NCBI GenBank assembly: GCA_027858145.1
Contig: JAQIDF010000233.1
Location: forward strand, 1 to 15,848
DNA from: Prolixibacteraceae bacterium
GTDB lineage: Bacteria > Bacteroidota > Bacteroidia > Bacteroidales > Prolixibacteraceae
Direction: 5' to 3'
DNA length: 15,848 bases
Shown here: positions 7,190-15,713 of the stretch, piece after piece
Layout: every line of letters begins with the position of its first letter
Position numbering within the stretch: the first letter of the stretch is position 1
Notes under the pieces: model-generated
The model's input: only the letters and a program-made list of their open reading frames with translations
Told to the model about the DNA's origin: nothing
Databases searched by the model: none
Position numbers and translations under genes: made by a program

Positions 7190-9196
7190 CTACTCAATCA
7201 TTGACAAAAATTCATCTTCGTTAATCATTGGTATTCCAAGCTTCTTTATTTTCTCTAGTTTTGCTGGTCCGATATTATCGCCGGCAAGCATATAACTTGT
7301 TTTTTTCGATATAGAACCAACATTCTTTCCACCGTTCTGCTCAATCATTTTTTTCAGCTCGTTGCGCGAATGTTTCTCAAAAGTACCGGAGATAATAATT
7401 GAAAGTCCGGCCAATTTATCGCTGGTTCCTTCAAGCTCTTCGCCCGACAATTCAAACTGAAGTCCTATGTGGCGCAGTTGTTCAACCAATTTGCAATTTT
7501 CTTCGTTGCCAAAAAAGTTGAGAATGCTTTCGGCGATACGCTGCCCTATTTCACTCACATCGATTAGTTGTTCGTAGCTTGCATTCATCAGATTGTCGAT
7601 ATTTTTGAATGCTGCTGTCAGTTTTTTTGCTACAGTTTCGCCAATATACCGAATGCCCAGAGCAAATAAAACACGGGCAAATGGCACTTTTCTCGATGCT
7701 TCGAGACCGTCTATTATTCGTTGTGCTGATTTCTGCCCCAAGCGCTCAAGCGAAGCAATGTCATCTATTTTCAAGCAGTACAAATCGGCAATGTTATTTA
7801 CCAGTCCGTTATTGAAAAAAAGCTCAACCGTTTCTTCGCCCATGCCGTCAATATCCATGGCCCGGCGGCTAATAAAATGAACGATTTTCCCTTTTATTTG
7901 CGGCGGACATGTTGCCTGGTTCGGACAATAATGGGCGGCTTCTCCATCAATACGCACCAATTGCGTACTACATTCGGGGCATTTTTCGATAAATTGCACT
8001 TTTGCACTCAACGGATGGCGCGAATCGGTATCAACCCCGACAATTTTAGGGATAATTTCGCCGCCTTTTTCAACCTCAACAATATCGTTCAGGTGCAGGT
8101 CAAGTTTTTCAATAATGTCGGCATTATGCAGCGAGGCACGTTTTACGGTTGTTCCTGCCAACTGTACCGGATCAAGATTGGCAACCGGCGTAACAGCCCC
8201 GGTACGGCCAACCTGGTACGATACCGACAACAAGCGCGTAACCGCTTTTTCAGCCTTAAACTTATAGGCCACAGCCCAGCGAGGTGACTTAGCCGTTGTG
8301 CCCAAATCGTTTTGAACAGGAATTGAATTTACCTTAACAACAACCCCGTCGGTTGCAACCGGAAGATTGAAGCGCTCATTATCCCAGTAGTGAATAAACT
8401 CAAGCACTTCATCAATGCTGCTGCATTTTTTTGTGTGTTCTGAAATCTTAAAGCCCCACTCAGAAGCCAGTTTTAAATTTTCGAAATGAGTATCGGTGAG
8501 TTTTATTTCACCGGGCACATAATAAAAATAAGCATCGAGCGAACGGCTGGCAACAATGGATGAATCCTGCATTTTTATGGTTCCGGCTGTTGAGTTACGC
8601 GGGTTGGCAAAAGGCGTTTCCCCGTTAGCTTCGCGTGCTTCGTTTAGCCGTTGAAATACATCGAAAGGCATCAGCACCTCTCCGCGTATTTCAAATTCAG
8701 CGGGCCAACCGCTGCCTTGCAGTTTCAGTGGAATACTTCTTATGGTTTTTATGTTCGTGGTAACATCATCGCCCTGCACTCCGTCGCCACGGGTTACAGC
8801 ATGTTTCAGCACGCCTTGTAAGTAATTCAGGCTTATTGAAACACCATCGAATTTCAGCTCGCAAACATATTCAGGCTCCAAATTGGTTTCGCGCCTTATC
8901 CGGTTGTCAAATTCTCTTAACTCCCCTTCGTTGTATGTATTCGATAACGACAAAACCGGGTATTTGTGCTTCACCTGAACAAATTCGGATGTTATATCGC
9001 TGCCCACACGTTTAGTGGGCGACATCGGATCGTTGAACTGCGGATATTCTTTCTCGAGGGCTTCGAGTTCTTTCAGCTTTTGATCAAATTCGTAATCCGA
9101 AATCTCAGACCCGGCTTTTACGTAATACAAATAATTGTGCCGGTCGAGTTCCTGACGAAGTGCTTCTATTTTTTTACGGGCTGATTCAGTATCCAT
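7190..9196 (-). CDS. ligA: NAD-dependent DNA ligase
   Basis: LigA seals nicks in DNA during replication and repair using NAD+. All domains are present in 668 residues, the normal length. The N-terminal Ia domain contains the NMN-binding tyrosines around NYLYYV. The nucleotidyltransferase domain has the adenylation motif ELKFDG with catalytic Lys115, at the same position as in E. coli. An OB fold follows, then a four-cysteine zinc finger (Cys406, Cys409, Cys424, Cys430), helix-hairpin-helix repeats (about 440-580) and a C-terminal BRCT domain (about 590-668). This is presumably the essential housekeeping ligase. It begins 6 bp after the stop of an LRR lipoprotein gene, so it appears to be transcribed as the last gene of an envelope operon, an unusual neighbour set. 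No terminator is evident in 7079-7189. Confidence 0.98.
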   Translation of the reverse strand: MDTESARKKIEALRQELDRHNYLYYVKAGSEISDYEFDQKLKELEALEKEYPQFNDPMSPTKRVGSDITSEFVQVKHKYPVLSLSNTYNEGELREFDNRIRRETNLEPEYVCELKFDGVSISLNYLQGVLKHAVTRGDGVQGDDVTTNIKTIRSIPLKLQGSGWPAEFEIRGEVLMPFDVFQRLNEAREANGETPFANPRNSTAGTIKMQDSSIVASRSLDAYFYYVPGEIKLTDTHFENLKLASEWGFKISEHTKKCSSIDEVLEFIHYWDNERFNLPVATDGVVVKVNSIPVQNDLGTTAKSPRWAVAYKFKAEKAVTRLLSVSYQVGRTGAVTPVANLDPVQLAGTTVKRASLHNADIIEKLDLHLNDIVEVEKGGEIIPKIVGVDTDSRHPLSAKVQFIEKCPECSTQLVRIDGEAAHYCPNQATCPPQIKGKIVHFISRRAMDIDGMGEETVELFFNNGLVNNIADLYCLKIDDIASLERLGQKSAQRIIDGLEASRKVPFARVLFALGIRYIGETVAKKLTAAFKNIDNLMNASYEQLIDVSEIGQRIAESILNFFGNEENCKLVEQLRHIGLQFELSGEELEGTSDKLAGLSIIISGTFEKHSRNELKKMIEQNGGKNVGSISKKTSYMLAGDNIGPAKLEKIKKLGIPMINEDEFLSMIE

Positions 9197-9202
9197 AACG
9201 CT

Positions 9203-10618
9203 CTACATTTTTACAATACCGCTATTAAAAGCTTTTCGTATTTGATTTTCGTGCCAGCTGTACAGGGGATTATTTGTAAGGTTGAGTTCTTGTAAGTTTT
9301 TGATTTCGGCATACCCCAAGGGTAATAATTTCACATTGTTATTACTTAAATCGAGCACCTTTAATGTTGAATGATTTTTTACCGATTTATCAAAAACATC
9401 AATTTTGTTATCCGAAAGATTCAGCCGCTCGAGAGCTGTCATTTCATTAATTAACTCCGGCAAAACGGTTATTTGGTTGTTTGCCAGGTTCAAATGAACC
9501 ACTTGTTTTAACTGCGAAAACGGTTTTGGTATTTCAGGTAATTCATTCATATCCAAATCAATTATCACAATCGGAGTTTCAGGTGTAAAACTCCCGGTAA
9601 ACCGGGTTATTTTATTCATACTCAGGTTTAACTCCCTAAGTTTTGGTGCATTAAAATATGTAGCATTAACCGTTTGAAGGTTATTGTTTCTCAAAACTAC
9701 CGATGTCAACAAAGGCAACGAAGAAAAATCGGTTAGTCCTGAAAGGTTATTCTTTGATAAGTTAATTTTTTCAACTTTATGCATTTTCCCGATCGACCCG
9801 GGTAAAGAACTCAACTGGTTATTACTGATATTAAGTGAGGTCAGCAACACCAAATCACCAAAATTATCGGGAAGACGCTCAAGCTGATTATCATTAATTT
9901 TCAAGTCATGAATTTTAATAAGCTTACCAAAGTCTTCGCCCAGCTCTTTTAAATTATTTTTCTCGGCCCTGAATACTTCTAGGTTGCCGAGGTTTCCGAA
10001 TCCGACAGGCAGATTTTCAAGTGCATTCCAATCGAGGTCGATTTCTCTCAATGTTTTCACCTCAATAATATCGTTAGGCAAACGCTCAATTTGATTTGAA
10101 AAAAGATCGAGCACCTCCAAATTCTTTAGCTTTGAAATACTATCGGGGAGCTCTTTAATCTGATTTTCGGCCAACTCAAGACTTTTAAGACTTGTGCTAT
10201 TATAAATGGTGTCGTCAATCACCTGAATTTGATTGTGCGACATATCAAGCACTTCAAGTTTTTTGGCTAAAACAATATTTTCAGGTACTTCCCAGAAACG
10301 GTTATTGTTAAGGTAAAGCTTCTGTAATTTTTTAATTTCAAAAACATCATCTGGAATCACAGTCAGCAAATTATATCCCAAATGAAGAATCTGCAAATTT
10401 TTAAAACGGTAAATATCGGATGGGATTTCAGTTAAATCTTCATTTTCCAGTTTAAGAATCACTACATCGTGAGGGTTAGCTTTTGCACTCGCTAAATCGG
10501 TGTAAATTGTTTCTTCAGCTAACTCTACCTCTGTTTTTAACGCCACCTTTTGTACCGTACAGGCAGCCGATAAAAGTATCATTGCCAATACAGGTACAAT
10601 CTTTCTAATCATCTTCAT
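9203..10618 (-). CDS. Leucine-rich-repeat lipoprotein (18 LRRs)
   Basis: The 471-residue protein has a signal peptide ending in the lipobox LLSAAC, so Cys20 should be lipidated. A short linker (21-51) precedes an uninterrupted array of leucine-rich repeats from 52 to 464. Counting gives 18 units, all 23 residues long except the eleventh (282-303), which has 22. The unit pattern is LxxLxLxxNxLxxLPxxxxxLxx. The repeat array should form a solenoid for protein binding; no catalytic domain is present. No acidic export signal follows Cys20, so a periplasm-facing location is more likely than the cell surface. Its ATG overlaps the stop of the upstream glucosaminidase gene by 4 bp and ligA follows after 6 bp. 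Scaffold or regulator of the wall hydrolase is a plausible role, by context only. An alternative start at Met3 is possible. Confidence 0.88.
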   Translation of the reverse strand: MKMIRKIVPVLAMILLSAACTVQKVALKTEVELAEETIYTDLASAKANPHDVVILKLENEDLTEIPSDIYRFKNLQILHLGYNLLTVIPDDVFEIKKLQKLYLNNNRFWEVPENIVLAKKLEVLDMSHNQIQVIDDTIYNSTSLKSLELAENQIKELPDSISKLKNLEVLDLFSNQIERLPNDIIEVKTLREIDLDWNALENLPVGFGNLGNLEVFRAEKNNLKELGEDFGKLIKIHDLKINDNQLERLPDNFGDLVLLTSLNISNNQLSSLPGSIGKMHKVEKINLSKNNLSGLTDFSSLPLLTSVVLRNNNLQTVNATYFNAPKLRELNLSMNKITRFTGSFTPETPIVIIDLDMNELPEIPKPFSQLKQVVHLNLANNQITVLPELINEMTALERLNLSDNKIDVFDKSVKNHSTLKVLDLSNNNVKLLPLGYAEIKNLQELNLTNNPLYSWHENQIRKAFNSGIVKM

Positions 10619-11508
10619 AAATCTTCTCTTTCTTCTTTCTTAAATCCATTATTCATTATTTTTTTAAATTGAACCTTTAACCATTTTTCATGAATGATAT
10701 ACTGAGGGTCAATCTTATAATTGTCGTATTTCTGTAAATCATTCCAATCCATCACCTTTTTAAGCAACAAGGTGTAAGCTTCTCCTTGTTCAGAGTAACG
10801 GTTGAGTTCTTTAATCATCACAGACACATCATGCTGATCGAAACGTTTTTCGCGAAATTTTCGATACGCATTATGACGCCCTAAAGTTAAAAAATAGTGG
10901 TCGATCGACTCCGCAATAGAGTTATATCTTTTTACAAAAATTTGCTGTTCGCCGCGGTCATTAAGTGACTTTATGATGTTTTTATCAGAAGAAACCGACC
11001 AAACCCCAAACAGGTTTTTACCTTCAGTTGCAAAGCGCGAGAGTCCCCACCCCGACTCGATGGCTGCCTGAGCCAAAACAAGGCTGATTGGATTAGGTTC
11101 CATTCGCACCAACAGGTTTTGGTATGATTCTGCACGATAACGGCTTTTTAAGCTATCAATAAACACCGAATCACAGGAAGAAACAGGTTCTTCTTTCTCT
11201 AGTTTATATATGATTGATTTTACCCGCTCAGTCTTTTTGTTAAGTTGATATCTCACGATCAGGATAGCCGGTAACACTTGGTTTACGAACTGCTTTTTAC
11301 GCACTTTCACCGGTGCATTTGCATCAATCAACAATGTATCGTATATAACGGGAACCACCAACGAATCATCTATATCAATAATCTGTTCAATACTGTCAAG
11401 TTTAACCTTTTTAACCATCAATTCGGGTGCGACCTCTTTAGTATGTAGAATAGCATAAAGAATAATAAGAAAAGATACTATTAAGAAAGCTGAATCTTTA
11501 ATTCTCAC
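10615..11508 (-). CDS. Bax-like glucosaminidase, membrane-anchored
   Basis: This 297-residue protein has an N-terminal hydrophobic segment (about 7-22) that acts as a membrane anchor or uncleaved signal, then a linker region, then a glucosaminidase domain of the Bax family (about 130-275). The diagnostic stretch is LAQAAIESGWG (145-155), with putative catalytic Glu151, followed by EGKNLFGVW (162-170) and the YNSIAESIDHYFLTLGRH region. Related enzymes cleave N-acetylglucosaminyl bonds in peptidoglycan, so it probably trims the cell wall from the periplasmic side. It is the first gene of an operon with the LRR lipoprotein (4-bp overlap) and ligA. A TATATTTG element lies 22 bases before the start. 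Confidence 0.87.
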   Translation of the reverse strand: MRIKDSAFLIVSFLIILYAILHTKEVAPELMVKKVKLDSIEQIIDIDDSLVVPVIYDTLLIDANAPVKVRKKQFVNQVLPAILIVRYQLNKKTERVKSIIYKLEKEEPVSSCDSVFIDSLKSRYRAESYQNLLVRMEPNPISLVLAQAAIESGWGLSRFATEGKNLFGVWSVSSDKNIIKSLNDRGEQQIFVKRYNSIAESIDHYFLTLGRHNAYRKFREKRFDQHDVSVMIKELNRYSEQGEAYTLLLKKVMDWNDLQKYDNYKIDPQYIIHEKWLKVQFKKIMNNGFKKEEREDL

Positions 11509-11530
11509 AGTGGTGTTTTTTGAATTTAAA

Positions 11531-11562
11531 CAAATATAAAAATTGATTCGAAAAATAACAGA
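11531..11562 (-). promoter_or_regulatory. Probable promoter for glucosaminidase-LRR-ligA operon
   Basis: On the minus strand TCTG (11562-11559, one mismatch to TTTG) is followed after 20 bases by TATATTTG (11538-11531), an exact TAnnTTTG match. The predicted start is about 18 nucleotides before the ATG at 11508. The position is right for the first gene of the operon. The weaker -33 element and the AT-rich surroundings lower the confidence. Confidence 0.45.
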
Positions 11563-11593
11563 AAATTATATTTGAATAATGCAATGCAGGTAC

Positions 11594-13117
11594 TTATTCT
11601 TTTAATATGTCGTCTTTTCTCCGGGGCGAATATTTAAGCGCTACAACCGTCATATCATCGACGGCCTTTACATTGCCCCTGAAATTCTCAATACCATCAA
11701 ATATCTTTTTGATAATCTCACCAGGTTCAAGGAACCATGTACCCAGTAAATTATATTTTAATACATCAACTGAGTATGCCATTTCATTCTCATCAATTGT
11801 GTCCACTAAACCATCGGTATAAACCAAAAGCTGATCATCTTTTCTCATCAATATTTCAGAATATCCATAAACTTTTTCTGCATAAATACCAATAGGAATA
11901 CCATGTGTATCATCAAGTTCCTCAAGTGAGCCCGAACTATTAATCAAAAAGGGATAATTGTGAGCGGCGTTGCAGTACTGTAAAGCTCCTGTTTTAATAT
12001 TAATAATACCTAAGAATAGTGTGAAAAACAGATCCGATACATTTTCTTCAAGAATACGTTCATTTAGTTTAGTTACAATTTCTCCGGCATTCATACCCGG
12101 CCTTGCAATAGAACGCATTGTGGTTTGCGAGAAAATCATAAACAACGATGCAGGAATACCCTTACCGGCTACATCTCCAATTGTAAATAACACATGCTCA
12201 TCATCAAGCATGTAATAATCATAAAAATCACCACCTACCTCAAATAAAGTTTCTGATTTAGCTACAATTTTAATACCTGAATTTTTAATCCGTTTTCCAA
12301 TATTTTTAGGCAATATCTTTTTCTGAAGGCTTTGGGCAATTTTAATATCTCTTTCAAACTTTTGCTGATCCAGAGATGTTTTTTCGATATTTTTTTTATA
12401 AAACAACAATTGACTCTGCATTAAATTTATCTCCCGCTTTATTAACGTCGACTCGCCATGCTTACCCGATATATTCACATTTGATTCGGGTCGGTGCAAT
12501 ATCGATTGGGCAATTTCACTAAAAGGAGCAGCCAATCGTCTGTTATTAAACCAAATAATCCAGAACAAGATAATGAATATGAATCCTAGCATCGCAAAAT
12601 GCCAGGCCGGGTAGTGCCCGAAATTCTCAATATAACTGTTGCCAGAATAGAAAAGAAAAAAAGTGTTCTGGTTTTCGTTTACAGGTGAAACATAAACAAA
12701 GGAACTATTCCCCTCATAGGTTATATCAAGCTCATAAACCTTTGGTTTATTGGCATCATAATTTTGAATTTTTTCTAATAAAACATCTGATATATTTACG
12801 TTTTTGCTAAAAACATTTCCGGCTAATTCTTTGATTATCCTGTTATCCTTCTCATAAATAAAACATCCCTCAGATGATGAAAAATAATAGTTCTGTAGTT
12901 GTTTCAACAAATGCTCTTCATACACTTCGCCTCCCCGATATTCTTCAATATTAGCTATGTAATTGAAAACATTTTCACCTTTTTGTAAAACCTTTGTTTC
13001 AATCCGCTTGTTAACGGTCAACTCCAACAAAAAAATATTCCCCCAGAACAATACTGCAAAAGATATGACCAAATAAGTAAGGTGATTGACATTTAAATGA
13101 TAAGCAAGACTCTTCAT
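11594..13117 (-). CDS. Membrane-bound SpoIIE/RsbU-type serine phosphatase
   Basis: The 507-residue protein is a PP2C-like phosphatase of the RsbU/SpoIIE class with a membrane sensor. One TM helix lies at about 12-32 and a second at about 173-190. They enclose an extracytoplasmic domain of about 140 residues with no family I recognise. A cytoplasmic helical linker (195-265) leads to the phosphatase domain. Its metal-binding motifs are intact: EVGGDFYDYY (Asp297), IGDVAGKGIPA (Asp315), NAAHN (383-387), YTDGLVD (Asp435) and DDMTVVAL (487-494). Such enzymes normally dephosphorylate an anti-sigma-factor antagonist (STAS protein) in a partner-switching cascade. No RsbW kinase or STAS gene lies in the window, so its partner is encoded elsewhere. 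It follows the O-antigen ligase gene by 32 bp and may also have its own promoter. Confidence 0.92.
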   Translation of the reverse strand: MKSLAYHLNVNHLTYLVISFAVLFWGNIFLLELTVNKRIETKVLQKGENVFNYIANIEEYRGGEVYEEHLLKQLQNYYFSSSEGCFIYEKDNRIIKELAGNVFSKNVNISDVLLEKIQNYDANKPKVYELDITYEGNSSFVYVSPVNENQNTFFLFYSGNSYIENFGHYPAWHFAMLGFIFIILFWIIWFNNRRLAAPFSEIAQSILHRPESNVNISGKHGESTLIKREINLMQSQLLFYKKNIEKTSLDQQKFERDIKIAQSLQKKILPKNIGKRIKNSGIKIVAKSETLFEVGGDFYDYYMLDDEHVLFTIGDVAGKGIPASLFMIFSQTTMRSIARPGMNAGEIVTKLNERILEENVSDLFFTLFLGIINIKTGALQYCNAAHNYPFLINSSGSLEELDDTHGIPIGIYAEKVYGYSEILMRKDDQLLVYTDGLVDTIDENEMAYSVDVLKYNLLGTWFLEPGEIIKKIFDGIENFRGNVKAVDDMTVVALKYSPRRKDDILKE

Positions 13118-13133
13118 ATTAAAGCATTTTAAC

Positions 13134-13163
13134 CAAAATTACTGTTTTTTTATTCGTTTGAAA
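13134..13163 (-). promoter_or_regulatory. Possible internal promoter for the SpoIIE-type phosphatase
   Basis: On the minus strand TTTC (13163-13160, one mismatch to TTTG) and TAATTTTG (13141-13134, exact TAnnTTTG) are 18 bases apart, with the -7 element 16 bases before the ATG at 13117. The upstream half lies in the last codons of the O-antigen ligase gene. It could give the phosphatase expression independent of the ligase. Such AT-rich matches occur by chance, so this remains tentative. Confidence 0.35.
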
Positions 13164-14742
13164 TCCTTTTTTGGGGATAATGCCACAAGAGTAACGATAA
13201 AAAGAACAAAAACAATGATAAGCCGGCATGATTTTCCAAAGTGTTTTCACCAAAATTAGCCATCCCAAAAACCGCTAACAAAATGACTACCATGAAATTA
13301 TTAAATCCTTTTTTATTGTATATTCCGTATATTATTAACAACAAAACAAACACAAAACCGGGCACACCAAAACGTACCATATAAGTAAGATATTGGTTAT
13401 GGGCTGAAAACTGAAACGCTTCATCCAAGTTAGAATCAATTTGTTGATAAGCCTCTGTATAATAATCTTTAGCATTGCCTGTACCTACACCCCAAAAGTT
13501 GTGTTTAATAATGTACAATGCTGCTTTATTGTATTCAATCCGCTGCGAAAATGATTGATTATTTGGATCATTAACATTCAAATACCTGTCGAGTTCCCAT
13601 ATGGTTTCGTAAACACGCGGATACAAAGAAAACCTATTCTCATAAAATATATAATTTGAAAAACCGTTTTCAATATTTTCAATATCCTGCTGTGATAATG
13701 CAACAACCCCGGCGGAGTCTTTACGCAACCCCTTACTAGACAGATAACGAATTAAAGTTGAATAAATAGTGTATCCGTCTTTGTTCTTATCATTCACATC
13801 ATAATCACTCACTGAATTCCATGCTGATTCAAGCTCTTCTTCGCACAAATACCAATAAACATAATGGCCATTCTCCTTCATCCCGTTATCGAAATCAAAA
13901 CGATAAGGGTTTCCATTTTTTGTTTCTGTGTTTCGGGGCGGCTTTTCATCTTTCACTTGATAAAAATTGTAAGCAACATATGATACATATCCTGCCGGCA
14001 CAATAAACAACGCAACAATAAACATAACACCAATAATCCGAAAGCTCTTTTTATCAGACCTTTTTATAAACCACAAAAGAAAAACGAAAGCCGTAAAAAC
14101 AAAGGATATTAAGCCAGTTAATGACTTTTGAATATTTAAAAAGGCAAACAGCCAGATACACCAAACGATAATAAATGGCCATTTAATTTTCCGAAAAACA
14201 GGTGCTTTAATAATTCGGGCATAAAGCAATAAAAAAAATGAAAACACCACTTGCAGCGAATAAATTATATTCGAGATATAGGTAGCATCACGAATATCAT
14301 CAAGCTGAAGCTTATCAAACAATAATATTTTCACAGAAGCGATAACGGCCCCCACCGAAACCGCGAAAACAAATAAAAAAATGACAATCCAAAATTGCTT
14401 TTCTGTAAGCTTTTTGGTCAATGCCATTCCGGGCGGAATAATCACCCAAAACATATTTTTACGCAGCTCGTATAACCCTTGTGATGGATGGTCACAAAAG
14501 ATATAACCTATGAGAAAAAGACCATAAACACTCATTAAAGCCCACAGGGTTTTATCGTGAAGTATCCGGTTTGAAAAGTTTTTAAAATAATGCGGATAAA
14601 AAAGCTGTAAAGCAATAAGCCCCGAAGTTATGCTGATAAACGATTCAGAATATGGGATACTTAACACAAATAAAGCAGAAATGATAAAGAATAAATGTTC
14701 GTTTATCCAAAACACAACTTTTTCCCAACCCTGTTTCATCAT
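13150..14742 (-). CDS. O-antigen ligase / Wzy-family polytopic membrane protein
   Basis: The 530-residue protein has about ten to twelve hydrophobic helices and a large soluble loop (about 262-410). It fits the O-antigen ligase/polymerase (Wzy_C) superfamily, which joins or polymerises surface polysaccharide on the periplasmic side of the inner membrane. The family signature follows the loop: HNFWGVGTGN (414-423), then SAHNQYLTYMVRFG with His448 and a final pair of helices. The loop contains an NGHYVYWYLCEEELESAW segment (291-308), which I associate with Bacteroidota members. Whether it is a true lipid-A-core ligase (WaaL), a polymerase (Wzy) or a protein O-glycosylation ligase cannot be decided from sequence. 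No glycosyltransferase or flippase neighbours are present, which argues against a polymerase inside an O-antigen cluster. Start is Met1 (14742) or Met2 (14739). Confidence 0.85.
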   Translation of the reverse strand: MMKQGWEKVVFWINEHLFFIISALFVLSIPYSESFISITSGLIALQLFYPHYFKNFSNRILHDKTLWALMSVYGLFLIGYIFCDHPSQGLYELRKNMFWVIIPPGMALTKKLTEKQFWIVIFLFVFAVSVGAVIASVKILLFDKLQLDDIRDATYISNIIYSLQVVFSFFLLLYARIIKAPVFRKIKWPFIIVWCIWLFAFLNIQKSLTGLISFVFTAFVFLLWFIKRSDKKSFRIIGVMFIVALFIVPAGYVSYVAYNFYQVKDEKPPRNTETKNGNPYRFDFDNGMKENGHYVYWYLCEEELESAWNSVSDYDVNDKNKDGYTIYSTLIRYLSSKGLRKDSAGVVALSQQDIENIENGFSNYIFYENRFSLYPRVYETIWELDRYLNVNDPNNQSFSQRIEYNKAALYIIKHNFWGVGTGNAKDYYTEAYQQIDSNLDEAFQFSAHNQYLTYMVRFGVPGFVFVLLLIIYGIYNKKGFNNFMVVILLAVFGMANFGENTLENHAGLSLFLFFLSLLLWHYPQKRISNE

Positions 14743-14765
14743 TAAACTTTTATCTTCTTAACGCA

Positions 14766-14794
14766 CAATATTATAATATATTATATCATGCAAA
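14766..14794 (-). promoter_or_regulatory. Possible promoter for the O-antigen ligase gene
   Basis: On the minus strand TTTG (14794-14791) is followed after 17 bases by TAATATTG (14773-14766), one mismatch from TAnnTTTG. The predicted start is about 20 bases before the ATG at 14742. The spacer holds most of a 14-bp AT-only palindrome. Confidence 0.4.
14772..14785. repeat. 14-bp perfect AT palindrome in promoter spacer
   Basis: The 14 bases are TATAATATATTATA, identical on both strands, in the 74-bp gap between the sugar kinase and O-antigen ligase genes. It nearly fills the spacer of the candidate promoter and touches its -7 element. It contains no G or C, so it could be a regulator site, an easily melted segment or chance. 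Confidence 0.6.
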
Positions 14795-14816
14795 CCCTAT
14801 ATCAACATTAAAAAAT

Positions 14817-15680
14817 TTAAAGCTTACTGTTCCAATTCGCAGTCCAACTTCTTGTTCCTTTAAAGCGAGTTGAAAAAGTAGCCAATTCAGATGCTTTTTG
14901 CAAGCTGTTTGTAAAATTTTTATTTTGCATATAATACCAACAAAATGCCCCGTGTAAAAAATCACCGGCACCCAGCGAATCTACTGCATCAACTTTTTGA
15001 ATGCTAATTTCACCTTCATCGGTAATTATAGGCTTTTCTCCGCGGCTGATTGCAACATGCCTCACACCCATTTTTTGGGTAAATTGAATTATATCGTTTA
15101 CAGATGTACATCCTGGCGGCATATAATTTGCCGAACAAATAGCGATGTCGACAAAAGGCAGAATATCGGGCATCTGAGGTTTCCAGCTTCCTCCATCAAA
15201 TATAACCGGCAACCCCATGTCTCTGGCCTTTTTACACACAGGGACAGCAAGCTCAGGATAGAATCCATCAGTGAAAACAAAATCGTAATCGCTGATATTG
15301 ACTTTTTCCAACGCATCTTCAATGTAGACAGAATCGGGATGATGTGTAATGATAGTGCGGTCACTGTTGCTGGTATTTGTTAAAACTGAAGCAATAATCG
15401 GCTCATACATTTTTTCACTCATTGCATCGATAACCTTCACTTTGCTTTCCATGAAATCATCGCTTAAAACACGTCTGAAAGCATTTTCCCCAATGCAAGT
15501 GTAAAAATCAGCCTGCCCGTTTAACACACAAAATGCAACAGCAGCATTCGCTGCAGGGCCTCCGGCTACCACAATTGGTTTATCTTTAGCTTTCACCTTA
15601 CTGTTCTGTAAAGGGTGACTCTCAACAAAATATTGAATATCAACTGTTGTTAAACCAACGAACAAACCTTTACTTGTCAT
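14817..15680 (-). CDS. PfkB-family carbohydrate kinase
   Basis: The 287-residue cytosolic protein is a ribokinase/PfkB-family sugar kinase that would transfer phosphate from ATP to a sugar or nucleoside. The N-terminal substrate-binding signature is AGGPAANAAVAF (39-50). The C-terminal PfkB signature DSLGAGDFLHGAF (234-246) holds the anion-hole glycines and catalytic base Asp240. The segment FDGGSWKP (161-168) is a further family feature. It is slightly shorter than E. coli ribokinase (309). The sugar is not predictable; ribose-, fructose- or ketose-type substrates are all possible. An intrinsic terminator separates it from the fabG-like gene upstream, so it has its own promoter, which I could not identify. 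The O-antigen ligase gene follows after 74 bp, and no functional link is apparent. Confidence 0.88.
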   Translation of the reverse strand: MTSKGLFVGLTTVDIQYFVESHPLQNSKVKAKDKPIVVAGGPAANAAVAFCVLNGQADFYTCIGENAFRRVLSDDFMESKVKVIDAMSEKMYEPIIASVLTNTSNSDRTIITHHPDSVYIEDALEKVNISDYDFVFTDGFYPELAVPVCKKARDMGLPVIFDGGSWKPQMPDILPFVDIAICSANYMPPGCTSVNDIIQFTQKMGVRHVAISRGEKPIITDEGEISIQKVDAVDSLGAGDFLHGAFCWYYMQNKNFTNSLQKASELATFSTRFKGTRSWTANWNSKL

Positions 15681-15713
15681 ACCTTCTATCTCATCACTTT
15701 TTTCACAATAAAA

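Noticed and set aside
7877..8287. 136-codon open frame on the plus strand opposite ligA
   Set aside because: It lies wholly inside the conserved ligA coding region, has no recognisable domain and no promoter; it is a shadow frame.
11567..11574. TATATTTG on the plus strand, a possible antisense promoter into the phosphatase gene 3' end
   Set aside because: No plus-strand gene follows and no -33 element is evident; a chance match in very AT-rich DNA is likely.
14997..15383. 128-codon open frame on the plus strand opposite the PfkB kinase gene
   Set aside because: Fully antisense to a well-supported enzyme gene, with low-quality composition and no family resemblance.
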